NCBI RefSeq assembly: GCF_000714815.1
Contig: NZ_JMIH01000011.1
Span: forward strand, 62,001 to 126,000
Reading direction: 5' to 3'
Source of the DNA: Anditalea andensis
GTDB lineage: Bacteria > Bacteroidota > Bacteroidia > Cytophagales > Cyclobacteriaceae
Length of the DNA: 64,000 bases
Both the position numbers and the translations under genes were made by a program. The notes under the pieces were generated by a model. That model was not told the DNA's origin and ran no database searches. It saw only the letters and a program-made list of their open reading frames with translations. This document shows, one piece after another, positions 53,338 through 62,293 of this stretch (position 1 is the stretch's first letter; each line of letters opens with the position of its first letter).

Positions 53338-56055
53338 ATGATGAAAAAAGCTGTATTCTGTATGTTCATGATGTCCATAAACTTTATGGCCCTATCGCAG
53401 GAAAAAAGCATCGTAGGGAAAATCCAAGATGAAAATTTCAACCCATTGCCAGGCGCTTTAATCCAACTAGAACCATCAGGGAAAAACATCATTTCAGATA
53501 AGGAGGGTAATTTTAGATTTAAAAATACAGGGGACATTTTAGCTCCCCGCATCATAGTATCTTTTTTGGGGTACACTACTATGGATACCTTGATTGGTGC
53601 TGTAGATGACGCAGTATACCTGGAGCTTCAGTTACAGAAGAGAAGTTTGGACCTCCAAGAAGTGATCGTGACGGCACAGGAAAACCGTGCCGGACTGGGT
53701 ACCTCTTCTACGATAGAAAGATCTGCAATCGAACATGTTCAGCCCAATAGTCTAAGAGACGTCCTCCAGCTTATCCCTGGACAATTGGCCATCAATCCAT
53801 CATTGAGCAGTCCCCAGCAAATCCTCTTGCGGCAGGTCCCCACAGATGCTTCCTCCAATGCAGTGGCTCAGATGGGAACTGCCCTGATTATGGATGGAAG
53901 TCCTGTTTCCAATGATGCTAACATGCAGTTTAATGTAAACATTCTTAATTCAGGTCCTAATACCAGTCCTCCTTTTCAGTCGGTATCTGGACAGGGATTT
54001 GATTTAAGGCAAATCCCCGCAGACCAGATTGAATCTGTAGAAGTATTAAGGGGTATACCTTCCGCCAGACATGGGAATTTTACCAATGGGGCTATTATAG
54101 TCAATACCCGGGTGGGTGCTTTTGATCCCAATGTAAGGATCAGGGCCAATCCCACGATACTGCAAGCCTCTGCCGGCAGTGGTTTTTCTTTTCATCAGGA
54201 CAGGCATGCGGTAAGCTTTGACCTGGATTTTGCGGACGCCACCCCAGACCCAAGGGATGTGCTTAATCATTTTACCCGACTTACAGGAAATGTAGCCAAT
54301 AGGATGGTATTTCCAGCTGCTGCGCTCACGATAACCAACCGGCTGGGTATCAATAGAAATATCGCCACGCGCAGAAAAGATGCTGACAATGACCCATCCC
54401 AGAGGAGTTGGGAATCAAAGGATGCCAGCTTTAGGTTTAATTCCAATTTAAGATGGCAGCCAGAGGAATTTATTTTTGACGTCATGGAGGCCAATATTAC
54501 TGCTCAGTACAGTCAACAGCGGTCCTATTTTAATGAATTCATCACCACCAATGTAGGACCCAGACCGATATTTATGATCGATACCACAGCTGCTGTTCCT
54601 TATGGCACAGCGAGGTATTATAACCAAACTAGCGTGGAAGGCAATCCACTGAATATATATGGAAGGCTGGAAGGGTCAAAATCAATATCCCTATGGGGAA
54701 ACAGCCACAGACTGCTTACGGGAATGGAATATAGACTAGACGCCAATCATGGAGCAGGTAGGCAGTTTGACCTGGTGACCCCTCCCAGGCAAAACTACAA
54801 TGCCGGTGACAGGCCTAGGAAATTTGACAATATACCAACGCTCAATCAACTGAGCCTATATGCCGAAGACAGGTTTACCTTTCAAATAAGCAGCCTGCCA
54901 TGGCACTGGCAGCTGGGGATGAGGTACGATCACGCATTTCTGTCCGGTCCGGAGCAGCGGAAAGTCAGTGCCGATCTACTTCCCCGTATCAATACCGCTA
55001 TAGATGTCCTGCCATTTCTAAGTGTCCGTGCAGGGTATGGGATTACTTCCAAAGTTCCCGCCCTGAGGTTTTTGTCCCCAGGACCCAGATTTATAGATTT
55101 AATCAATTTTAATTACTACGCTCCTGACCCAGCAGAACGTCTTTTGATCGTCACTACAAGACGAATAGATATTGACACCAGGTCTTTATCCCCCTTTAAA
55201 TCAGAAAAGATAGAATTAGGCATAGAAGGCAGTGTGGGCAAAACCAACTATGTCATTACCTATTTTAAAGAAGCCACCCGCGGAGGGCCCAGCTTGATAC
55301 GTGAGCCATATTTGGCAGCCAGGGGACTTTATGATGTGCTGTCCAGCCCAGCCGGAATGCCACCTACCCTCACGGCGCAACCTGCCCGCTATGACACCTT
55401 ATTCACCGCCTACGATCGCCCGGTAAACAATCAGGACATCATCAATTCCGGGCTGGAATATATGATCAACTTACCAGAATGGAAAGCCCTTAGGACTTCT
55501 CTGAACTTTTCAGGCAGTCTGATCAGGACCAATGGTTTTGTCAATGGCGAACAGGCAAACCCCAATTTTATATTTGAACATATCCAAGCAGATCATATAC
55601 CTTTTTATCAGGCCGGACAAGGTTACCGGACCTTGCAGTGGAACACCTCATTTAGGTTTATACACCGTATCCCTGAAGCCGGGCTGGTGATATCCACATT
55701 GGCTCAGACCGTCTGGGTAAACCGGGATAGAATGACCGGGTTCAATCCCTACCCCACCGCCTTATTAAATAGAAAAGGGGAAATCACCCGACTGAGCCCA
55801 GAAGCTGCTGCATCACCGGAAAACGAATTATACTGGAACAGGATATCAGATTTACTGCTATTGGAAGAAAAAAGACCCCCTTTATGGCTGTTCAATTTAC
55901 GGGTAAACAAGGAATTCGAAAAAGGTAGAGGGTTTGCGTTTTATGTGAATAATTTCTTCAACAACCGTCCCCTATACCAAAACAAACGGTCCAACACCTA
56001 TACGCAAAGAAACATAGACCTCTTTTTCGGGGCTGAAATATTTTACCAATTATAA
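53338..56055 (+). CDS. TonB-dependent outer-membrane receptor
   Basis: Receptor of 905 residues with signal peptide (MMKKAVFCMFMMSINFMALSQ), carboxypeptidase-regulatory-like domain (KSIVGKIQDENFNPLPGALIQL, about 22-105), plug (VIVTAQENRAGLGTSSTIERSA, DVLQLIPGQLAI, VEVLRGIPSARHGNFTNGAIIVNTR) and barrel ending in FGAEIFYQL. It is not of the SusC class: there is no SusD nearby and the plug lacks the GSRAANGVI pattern. It is the first gene of a four-gene operon, 13 bp ahead of the DUF4876-like lipoprotein. The substrate is unknown; a metal complex or cofactor is likely from the promoter architecture. A TTG 18 nt upstream is in frame but lies inside the operator and is not credible. Confidence 0.9.
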   Translation: MMKKAVFCMFMMSINFMALSQEKSIVGKIQDENFNPLPGALIQLEPSGKNIISDKEGNFRFKNTGDILAPRIIVSFLGYTTMDTLIGAVDDAVYLELQLQKRSLDLQEVIVTAQENRAGLGTSSTIERSAIEHVQPNSLRDVLQLIPGQLAINPSLSSPQQILLRQVPTDASSNAVAQMGTALIMDGSPVSNDANMQFNVNILNSGPNTSPPFQSVSGQGFDLRQIPADQIESVEVLRGIPSARHGNFTNGAIIVNTRVGAFDPNVRIRANPTILQASAGSGFSFHQDRHAVSFDLDFADATPDPRDVLNHFTRLTGNVANRMVFPAAALTITNRLGINRNIATRRKDADNDPSQRSWESKDASFRFNSNLRWQPEEFIFDVMEANITAQYSQQRSYFNEFITTNVGPRPIFMIDTTAAVPYGTARYYNQTSVEGNPLNIYGRLEGSKSISLWGNSHRLLTGMEYRLDANHGAGRQFDLVTPPRQNYNAGDRPRKFDNIPTLNQLSLYAEDRFTFQISSLPWHWQLGMRYDHAFLSGPEQRKVSADLLPRINTAIDVLPFLSVRAGYGITSKVPALRFLSPGPRFIDLINFNYYAPDPAERLLIVTTRRIDIDTRSLSPFKSEKIELGIEGSVGKTNYVITYFKEATRGGPSLIREPYLAARGLYDVLSSPAGMPPTLTAQPARYDTLFTAYDRPVNNQDIINSGLEYMINLPEWKALRTSLNFSGSLIRTNGFVNGEQANPNFIFEHIQADHIPFYQAGQGYRTLQWNTSFRFIHRIPEAGLVISTLAQTVWVNRDRMTGFNPYPTALLNRKGEITRLSPEAAASPENELYWNRISDLLLLEEKRPPLWLFNLRVNKEFEKGRGFAFYVNNFFNNRPLYQNKRSNTYTQRNIDLFFGAEIFYQL

Positions 56056-56068
56056 ACCAATCACCAAT

Positions 56069-57280
56069 ATGATGAAAAAACAGTATCGTTTAATGATTTT
56101 AGCCCTGACTTTATTAAGTCTTTGGGGCTGTAGTGATGATGATTCCCCTCGTGTGGAATTATTTGATGTCAATGTAGTAGCATTATATCCCGAGGATTTC
56201 TCCAGTGATCAAGCGGAGGGGGTTACACTTAAATTAGTCAACAATGCTACCGGAGATCAACAGGAAAAAATTTCAGGTGCTGACGGCAGGGCAACATTTG
56301 CTGGGCTGGTACCAGGTACCTACCAACTGACAGCCAGCAGGTTTTTAAATGCTCAGGAAGCATCAACATTGACAGGATCCTCATCCGAGATCAACCTTAA
56401 CTACCTGGACAATAATCTCCTACTAAGCGCTGCTACCGGTCAGGATGCCCTATCTATCAGACTTTCTGGATCTATCAGTGGAAGCCTGGTCATCAGACAG
56501 GTATACTATAGTGGCTCCAAAACCCCTGAAAACACCAATTACTTCTTTGACCAATTTGTGGAAATCTACAATAACTCCAGTGAAAGCATTGCATTGGACG
56601 GTCTGATGATATCCAATGTGGAAGGACCTTCCGGCCAAATCAATCCAAATACACAGCCTTCTCCATTTGCAAAAGATCAGGAACATGTATACATCAGTAC
56701 AGCATGGAGGATTCCCGGTACTGGCAGTGATCATATGCTGGCTCCGTTTACCAGTGTGGTAATAGCCCAACAAGGAATCAATCACCGGTCAGAAGAAGCC
56801 AACCCAAACAGTCCGGTAAACCTAAGCAATGCTGACTTTGAACTATTTGTAACTGGTTCGCAAAGAGATATAGATGCTCCTAATGTTCCGAATATGGAAA
56901 TGATTTATCATCCATTCAACGCTACGTATTCATTGGTGACTGTTTTTGGGCCAGGCACGATCATTTGGAGAACAGATGATTTTGCAGCTTTGGAAAGAGC
57001 ACCTATACCAGATACCAGTCCTACATTTCCTCAAGTGGTAAAAGTACCCGTAGCCAATGTGATCGATGCGGTGGAAGCCTTAAGAAGTGCTACAGACGGT
57101 GCATTTAAAAGAGTACCTGCCCAACTGGATGCCGGGTTTACTTTTGTCAGCAATACGTATACGGGAGAGTCTATTGTCAGGAAATCTACTACTGTAGATG
57201 GTAATATCGTCATGAAGGATACCAACAACAGCTCAGAAGATTTTGAAATCAAATCCACACCTGCACCTAAATCATTTTAA
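56069..57280 (+). CDS. DUF4876-like lipoprotein
   Basis: Lipoprotein of 403 residues with lipobox LLSLWGCSDDD. Residues about 30-110 form a carboxypeptidase-like or CNA-B-like beta-sandwich (GVTLKLVNNATGDQQEKISGADGRATFAGLVPGTYQLTAS). From about 150 it shows a lamin-tail-like strand pattern (IRQVYYSGSKTPENTNYFFDQFVEIYNNSSESIALDGLMI), then a long C-terminal region ending VRKSTTVDGNIVMKDTNNSSEDFE. This resembles the DUF4876 family of Bacteroidota. It lies between the TonB receptor and the barrel and is probably the surface-exposed capture protein of the system. Confidence 0.8.
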   Translation: MMKKQYRLMILALTLLSLWGCSDDDSPRVELFDVNVVALYPEDFSSDQAEGVTLKLVNNATGDQQEKISGADGRATFAGLVPGTYQLTASRFLNAQEASTLTGSSSEINLNYLDNNLLLSAATGQDALSIRLSGSISGSLVIRQVYYSGSKTPENTNYFFDQFVEIYNNSSESIALDGLMISNVEGPSGQINPNTQPSPFAKDQEHVYISTAWRIPGTGSDHMLAPFTSVVIAQQGINHRSEEANPNSPVNLSNADFELFVTGSQRDIDAPNVPNMEMIYHPFNATYSLVTVFGPGTIIWRTDDFAALERAPIPDTSPTFPQVVKVPVANVIDAVEALRSATDGAFKRVPAQLDAGFTFVSNTYTGESIVRKSTTVDGNIVMKDTNNSSEDFEIKSTPAPKSF

Positions 57281-57292
57281 AAATTTACAAGG

Positions 57293-58735
57293 ATGACTGG
57301 CCGTTTATTTTTACTCGTATGGGTACTCAGACTTTCTATATCCGCTGCTCAGTCACAGGAGGTGGATATTACCGATTACCTGGCCCAGTACAACATGGAG
57401 TGGACGGCCTCTCATCCTTATTTACTGCAATATGCCTTTCAGCCGTTTTATCAGGCCAGCATAAGACATGAAAACTTCGGAGGTGATTTTAGACCCGCTT
57501 TCAGAGATCAAAATTATTCAGATTTTGGCTTTCACTCCAGATCGCAAAAAGCGATAAAAAACTGGAACCTACTAGGAGCATTTTCATACAGGAAAATCCT
57601 GGATAGAACAAAACCATATTTACTTCAAAAAGAAGCTTCATCCTACAATCCATATGTGATAGCAGATAACCAAGTAGAAAGCTGGGGGGCAGATCATATA
57701 GATTTTTCACTTTCTGCTATGAGTCCAGCCTGGATGGATCGTTTCAGAACATATGCAGTGGTCCGGTATGACGTAAGCAGTGGACACCGTAAAGCTGAAC
57801 CCCGCCCACTCTACAGACACAGTAAATTTTTACTGGAGATAGGAAACCAAATGCTTTTGAATCAAAACTTCCATATAGGCATAGGAGGTGCCTTTGCACA
57901 GCATCTGGAAGAAAATACAGTTGGATCCTTTGCTGTACAGGATTTTTCACTGCACCAATTGAGAGGTATAAGCACTTTTACCAGAAATACTTATCAAGCC
58001 TTTCAACGTAACCAAAAAGAAAGCCGCTTAACCGGCAAAGCTTTTCTGAGCTATGCCAAGAATCATGACTGGGGATTTCTCGAATTTGCTACCCAATCAG
58101 GTCAATTTGACGCAAGAGATGGAATAGCAGTTCCTGAGGATGGCGGAAGCGTAGAAAGTAAAACTTACGCTACCAGCTTAGGGTTTAACAAATCGTTTTC
58201 CGGTAAAATATGGCAAACAGGTGCTAAGTATACCAACCGATCCTCCATTGGCATAGACCCTATCTTTAGGGCGATTAACTATGATTTTGCATCGACCATT
58301 TATAATGCGCGGACATCCCTTACCCAACACAATAGCTTTTGGAGACAAATAGCAGTAGATCTAGCCTTTATAAATGAGCAAAGGGACGAAATAGCAGGAG
58401 GTAATTTTCTTCATTTCCAAAATATAGAACTTAAGTTGGGTACAGATCTGGTTTTACCCATCCTAAAATCCAATAAACTGTGGCTTAGCCCCTTAATAGG
58501 TATCCGGTCTAACCAAAAATCAGCCTACCAACAAAACAGTACGGGGCTAATCGGAGAAATATTTAATCAGGAAATAGATTATTACAGTTCTGATGCGCTC
58601 TTGGCCCATATAAAATTAATGTGGCTGTCTCAATTTAAAGAACAACAGCTGATGTTCACACTTCATCTTTCTACAGAAAGAACAGCTGAGTTACATTACA
58701 ACACCCTGTCCGTGGATATGGGCCTGTTATTTTAA
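57293..58735 (+). CDS. Outer-membrane beta-barrel-like protein (DUF6850 type)
   Basis: Exported protein of 480 residues with signal peptide (about 1-20, ending AAQSQ). The mature part is a run of amphipathic strands with alternating aromatic residues (SDFGFHSRSQKAIKNWNLLGAFSYR, RTYAVVRYDVSSG, HDWGFLEFATQSGQF), ending MGLLF with a C-terminal Phe as expected for a BAM substrate. The order TonB receptor, DUF4876, DUF6850 barrel is one I associate with Bacteroidota, with no known function. 12 bp after the lipoprotein gene. Confidence 0.72.
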   Translation: MTGRLFLLVWVLRLSISAAQSQEVDITDYLAQYNMEWTASHPYLLQYAFQPFYQASIRHENFGGDFRPAFRDQNYSDFGFHSRSQKAIKNWNLLGAFSYRKILDRTKPYLLQKEASSYNPYVIADNQVESWGADHIDFSLSAMSPAWMDRFRTYAVVRYDVSSGHRKAEPRPLYRHSKFLLEIGNQMLLNQNFHIGIGGAFAQHLEENTVGSFAVQDFSLHQLRGISTFTRNTYQAFQRNQKESRLTGKAFLSYAKNHDWGFLEFATQSGQFDARDGIAVPEDGGSVESKTYATSLGFNKSFSGKIWQTGAKYTNRSSIGIDPIFRAINYDFASTIYNARTSLTQHNSFWRQIAVDLAFINEQRDEIAGGNFLHFQNIELKLGTDLVLPILKSNKLWLSPLIGIRSNQKSAYQQNSTGLIGEIFNQEIDYYSSDALLAHIKLMWLSQFKEQQLMFTLHLSTERTAELHYNTLSVDMGLLF

Positions 58736-58747
58736 AAAGCAACAATT

Positions 58748-59551
58748 ATGACATCAAAGCACTTATTGATTATCCCTTTCTATCTCATCGCATATTTAGG
58801 CACCGCACAGTCTAAACCAGAGCTAGACCCTATAACTTTGGCCGACAGCCTGATTCAGCTGGTAATAGAACAGGAAGGCCTATACACCCTATACGGAGGC
58901 CTGAAACCCATCAGTACCGTCCAACATTTCAGTTATGCCATAGACAGTATCAGCGGAGACTATATCCATAAAGGGGAGATAAAAAAAGACTTGATCCGAC
59001 TTTCACAAAGCCTTAAGTTACTTTCCAATGACAGCATAGGCTATACCGTAATCCCCTTCAAAATGGTCAGCGGAAAAACGAAAACATTTGAAATTCTGGT
59101 ATACCATAAAGCTGCTTTGAAAAATATGATTTCTGACAAGACGGATTTCTTTCTTCGGCGGGGTATACTGCCGGATGACAATATAGAAAAACTACTGGCT
59201 ATCTATGAATTTGAAGATAAGTATGACCGTTACAGAGCATATGGACATTTATTCGGATATCCTGATCATGCCGTGGATTTCTTTGTAAATTCAGCCAGGA
59301 GCAATGATGAAACTGGAAAATTTGTCGAAAGGGATTTTAACCAGATACCTGTGGCCAGTGGGCAAAAAGGCAGGTTCGTATATGCCGTTCCCAAAGGATA
59401 TGAACTGGGTGAATCAGATGAGGAAATTATGTTAAGAGCAGGGATTTTATTGGCTAAATTCCAACATGATTGGGAAATGTACCAGTCCCAGCTCAATCCC
59501 GAAGAAAACCCATCTTATCTCCACTTTCTTTATTTTTTAGCTGAACAATAG
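58748..59551 (+). CDS. Unrecognised exported protein, last gene of the TonB operon
   Basis: Protein of 267 residues with a signal peptide (1-20, LIAYLGTAQS). I do not recognise a family. The mature part is mixed alpha/beta: GLYTLYGGLKPISTVQHFSY, a segment KTKTFEILVYHKAALKNMI, and FEDKYDRYRAYGHLFGYPDHAVDFFVNSAR. The LYGGLKP...YHK...YGHLFGYPDHAV...FVYAVPKGYE ordering suggests an enzyme-like globular domain rather than a barrel or propeller. It starts 12 bp after the barrel gene and is thus co-transcribed. Its consistent histidines and tyrosines might bind a cofactor or metal; this is a guess. Confidence 0.7.
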   Translation: MTSKHLLIIPFYLIAYLGTAQSKPELDPITLADSLIQLVIEQEGLYTLYGGLKPISTVQHFSYAIDSISGDYIHKGEIKKDLIRLSQSLKLLSNDSIGYTVIPFKMVSGKTKTFEILVYHKAALKNMISDKTDFFLRRGILPDDNIEKLLAIYEFEDKYDRYRAYGHLFGYPDHAVDFFVNSARSNDETGKFVERDFNQIPVASGQKGRFVYAVPKGYELGESDEEIMLRAGILLAKFQHDWEMYQSQLNPEENPSYLHFLYFLAEQ

Positions 59552-59611
59552 TATGAAACAGATAAAATGGTAAGTCTTATTAAGGTGTATAAGAGAAGAC
59601 GAAATATACAC

Positions 59612-59646
59612 TATATTTGGTGATCTTACCATATTAACCAAATATA
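59612..59646 (+). promoter_or_regulatory. Operator-like inverted repeat over the promoter of the Crp/Fnr gene
   Basis: TATATTTGGT (59612-59621) and ACCAAATATA (59637-59646) are perfect 10-bp arms separated by 15 bp. The left arm contains TATATTTG, an exact -7 element. The right arm ends 7 bp before the GTG start, so binding would block both transcription and the leader. Confidence 0.6.
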
Positions 59647-59653
59647 TCAGGCT

Positions 59654-60232
59654 GTGGAACATTTTAAGCACTTACTAACATCTTATTTCGGACCCTTGAA
59701 CGACCAAGAGCTGGACATGATTCAATCCTATTTTTATGAAGAAAAACTTACAAAAAATAGTTTTTTCACAAAAACCGATAAGGTCTGTGACAAGCTAAGC
59801 ATCATTAAGTCCGGTATATTAAGGATTTATTCCTTGTCTGAGGGAAAAGAAATCACCCAATGGATAGCCAGTGAAAATTATATGATGACCGAAGTGTTGG
59901 GATTTTTCTTTGACCGGCCTAATCGGTGGAATATCCAGGCTTATAACGACGTAGACTTGTGGACCATAGCTAAAACGGATTACTTAAAGCTATGCAGGGA
60001 CTTTCCAAAATGGATAGATATAGAAAAACAATTGATGTTAAAATGCTTTGTCATGATAGAAAACAGAATTTTCGCACATTTGTCAATGACAGCCCAAGAA
60101 AGGTACGAAATGTATTTTGAGCAGAACAGTCTCTTATTCAATAAGGTACCTTTACAGCATATTGCTTCTGTATTAGGCATGTCTCCCGAAACGCTCAGTA
60201 GAATTAGAAAACACCATGCCCAAACTTCTTGA
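59654..60232 (+). CDS. Crp/Fnr-family transcriptional regulator
   Basis: Regulator of 192 residues. The N-terminal cyclic-nucleotide-binding-like domain covers about 10-120 (KNSFFTKTDKVCDKLSIIKSGILRIYSLSEGKEITQWIASENYMMTEVLGFFF), and the C-terminus has a helix-turn-helix, HIASVLGMSPETLSRIRKHH. No Fe-S cysteine cluster of the Fnr type is visible. The start is a GTG at 59654, giving MEHFKHLLTSYFGPL, the usual beginning in this group. It lies 102 bp after the TonB operon on the same strand, with its own operator-like promoter, and could regulate the operon or be independent. Confidence 0.9.
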   Translation: MEHFKHLLTSYFGPLNDQELDMIQSYFYEEKLTKNSFFTKTDKVCDKLSIIKSGILRIYSLSEGKEITQWIASENYMMTEVLGFFFDRPNRWNIQAYNDVDLWTIAKTDYLKLCRDFPKWIDIEKQLMLKCFVMIENRIFAHLSMTAQERYEMYFEQNSLLFNKVPLQHIASVLGMSPETLSRIRKHHAQTS

Positions 60233-60296
60233 TTTATATCAAGATGTTATTGCAAATTAATATTGAATTTTGTGCCTTACTACAACATTCAATGAT

Positions 60297-60656
60297 ATGA
60301 CCAAGCACATGACTTATCTTATAAAGCTGGAGGAATTAGCCCAGTTTATTCTAGCCATATGGCTATTTGCCCAAATGGATTTTGCATGGTGGGTTTTTCC
60401 GGCATGTATCCTATTACCCGATGTATCTATGGTAGGTTATGCTGTCAATACAAAAGTTGGGGCGTGGGTATATAACCTTTTCCATCATAAGACACTTGCT
60501 ATTACCATTTTAATCGTAGGATTTAGCATATCTAATGACATACTTTTATTGGCTGGCATCATATTATTTGCACATTCGGCCATGGATAGGATTTTAGGTT
60601 ATGGATTAAAATATCCGGATAGTTTTAAACATACCCACTTAGAACAAATGGGTTAA
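60297..60656 (+). CDS. DUF4260 family membrane protein
   Basis: Membrane protein of 119 residues with four probable membrane segments (ELAQFILAIWLFAQM, WWVFPACILLPDVSMVGYAV, HKTLAITILIVGFSI, LLLAGIILFAHSAMDRILGYGLKY). The DxxMxGY and HxxxDRxLGYGLKY signatures match DUF4260, a family of unknown function. The ATG at 60297 is preferred over an upstream TTG at 60270. Gene follows the Crp/Fnr gene by 64 bp. Confidence 0.85.
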   Translation: MTKHMTYLIKLEELAQFILAIWLFAQMDFAWWVFPACILLPDVSMVGYAVNTKVGAWVYNLFHHKTLAITILIVGFSISNDILLLAGIILFAHSAMDRILGYGLKYPDSFKHTHLEQMG

Positions 60657-60677
60657 GATAATTATAGCTTAGACAAA

Positions 60678-60713
60678 AAAAGAGGCTGTCCCTACTTATG
60701 AGATAGCCTCTTT
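60678..60713. terminator. Bidirectional terminator between DUF4260 and YciF-like genes
   Basis: AAAGAGGCTGTC and GATAGCCTCTTT form a 12-bp stem with one G-T pair and an 11-nt loop, flanked by A- and T-runs on both sides. It serves both convergent genes. Confidence 0.85.
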
Positions 60714-60731
60714 ATTGTTTCTATCAGCCTA

Positions 60732-61256
60732 CTATTCCTGGGCTGCTTTTTCGTTTACTTCACTTTCTGCCAATTGGGTTAATAATTCATCTGTTTTCTT
60801 CTCTTCTTCCAGTGTTTCTGTGAGTAGAGAAGCAATATCATCATGCCCAATCTTTTTGGCCAATGCTATTAGGCTGCCATATGAGGCGATTTCATAATGT
60901 TCGATTTTCTGGGAGGCAATAATGATTCCCGCATCTCGCACCATGGTATCTGCTTTGGTGTCTTCCAGGATTTCTTTGCCTTCCTCTATAAGTCCTTCCA
61001 TGGCTTCGCATTTCTTTCCACGGGCAGCTACATCCAGCAGTCCAAAGATTTTTTCCAGTCTTTCTACCTGACCTTCGGTTTCCTCTTTATGCTTTCCTAT
61101 AGCTGATGCCAATTTCTCTGAAGTAGCTCCTTTTTGCATTTTGCCCAGTGCTTCTACAAGATGTTTTTCCGCCCAGTAGATATCTTTTAACTGGTCCTGA
61201 AATAATTTAAAGAATTTAGAATTTTTAAATTCTTGGATATTTTTATCGACTGCCAT
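60732..61256 (-). CDS. YciE/YciF-like ferritin-superfamily protein (DUF892)
   Basis: Four-helix-bundle protein of 174 residues of the DUF892 family. Characteristic segments are FQDQLKDIYWAEKHLVEALGKMQKGATSEKLASAIGKHKEETEGQVERLEKIF, AMEGLIEEGKEIL and AGIIIASQKIEHYEIASYGSLIALAKKIG, which carry the Glu/His positions of the ferritin-like di-metal site. In enteric bacteria yciE/yciF lie next to katN in a stress operon; here the manganese catalase is immediately upstream on the same strand. It is probably stress-related. Catalytic role unproven. Confidence 0.9.
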   Translation of the reverse strand: MAVDKNIQEFKNSKFFKLFQDQLKDIYWAEKHLVEALGKMQKGATSEKLASAIGKHKEETEGQVERLEKIFGLLDVAARGKKCEAMEGLIEEGKEILEDTKADTMVRDAGIIIASQKIEHYEIASYGSLIALAKKIGHDDIASLLTETLEEEKKTDELLTQLAESEVNEKAAQE

Positions 61257-61335
61257 AATTAAAATTATTAGTTTAGGTTTTAAGTAATGCTGAATAGAGT
61301 AAATATGAAATGTTCAATACATAGCATTCATATTG

Positions 61336-61356
61336 AAGCATAGCATGCTTATGCTT
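61336..61356. repeat. Short dyad in the catalase-YciF gap
   Basis: AAGCATA / TATGCTT with a 7-nt loop GCATGCT. No T-run. It may be an operator or chance. Confidence 0.25.
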
Positions 61357-61420
61357 TATATGCGTCCACTCATTTTTTTTTAATATATATTCTTATTAAA
61401 AAGAGGTATTCTCTGTGCTG

Positions 61421-62293
61421 TTATTCTAGCCAGTCTTTTACTTTCTCAGTAATGCTGCCCCCTCCTGTCATCTGTTCTTTCTGAGCATATCCTTTTGGAT
61501 GAGGTGGTCCTAATTCAGGCTCCTGACCTTCGGGTTTCGCTTTCTCTATAGTGAAAGTGCTTTTACCGTCCATAGACTTGCCTTCGCTCCATCTTCCTTC
61601 TGCCATTTTTTTAGGATCGATGTGCGTGGATAGGAAATTATAGTTGAAATGTTGATTTTCTTCTGCCTGAGGAAATGAATTTGGAATAGGATGCATTCCT
61701 TCCAAACCTCCGAGTTCCTCCAAAACTGCCAGCCACTGGTTCTGGTGCATGGTGTCCCTTGCTATAAGAAAAGCCAACATGTCTTTCATTCCTTTATCAT
61801 CAGTAGCTTCCCATAACCTGGTAGCTAATACCCTTCCAGATGATTCTGCCATTACATTGGCATACATATCCGTAGCCAGATTACCTGTACCTACCACCCA
61901 AGATCCGTTAAATGGAACGCCGTTACTGTCCACAGCCATTGCTGCCAGTCCCGATGACAATATGTGACGAGGATTGGCACCACCCATGATAGCTTCTAAT
62001 ATTGGACTGTCGGAAGCCATTTTATCCTTGGTCTCGTTAGGAGCTGTTTCTAAGTTGAGCGCCACGGCTGTAGCCAACATTTCTATGTGGGCCATTTCTT
62101 CTGTACCTGTTTCCAGTAACATGTCTCTATACTTTACTGGGCCCCTTGCCCCCCAAGCCTGAAACAAATATTGAAGGCACACTCTAATTTCACCTTCAAT
62201 ACCACCAATCGCTTGCTGGAGCATCTTGGCAAATTGGGGATTAGGCTTGTCAACCTTTACTTTGTACTGTAATTTTCCGTCGTGATAAAACAT
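61421..62293 (-). CDS. Manganese catalase
   Basis: Non-haem dimanganese catalase of 290 residues, disproportionating hydrogen peroxide. The metal ligands are visible at the expected places: Glu35 in GIEGEIR, Glu66 and His69 in EEMAHIE, Glu150 in VMAESSGR and His183 in RDTMHQNQW. The N-terminus MFYHDGKLQYKVKVDKPNP is typical, and the C-terminal tail ends with LGPPHPKGYAQKEQM. It lies 164 bp upstream of the DUF892 gene on the same strand, mirroring the yciGFE-katN arrangement of Salmonella. No signal peptide, so cytoplasmic. Confidence 0.95.
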   Translation of the reverse strand: MFYHDGKLQYKVKVDKPNPQFAKMLQQAIGGIEGEIRVCLQYLFQAWGARGPVKYRDMLLETGTEEMAHIEMLATAVALNLETAPNETKDKMASDSPILEAIMGGANPRHILSSGLAAMAVDSNGVPFNGSWVVGTGNLATDMYANVMAESSGRVLATRLWEATDDKGMKDMLAFLIARDTMHQNQWLAVLEELGGLEGMHPIPNSFPQAEENQHFNYNFLSTHIDPKKMAEGRWSEGKSMDGKSTFTIEKAKPEGQEPELGPPHPKGYAQKEQMTGGGSITEKVKDWLE

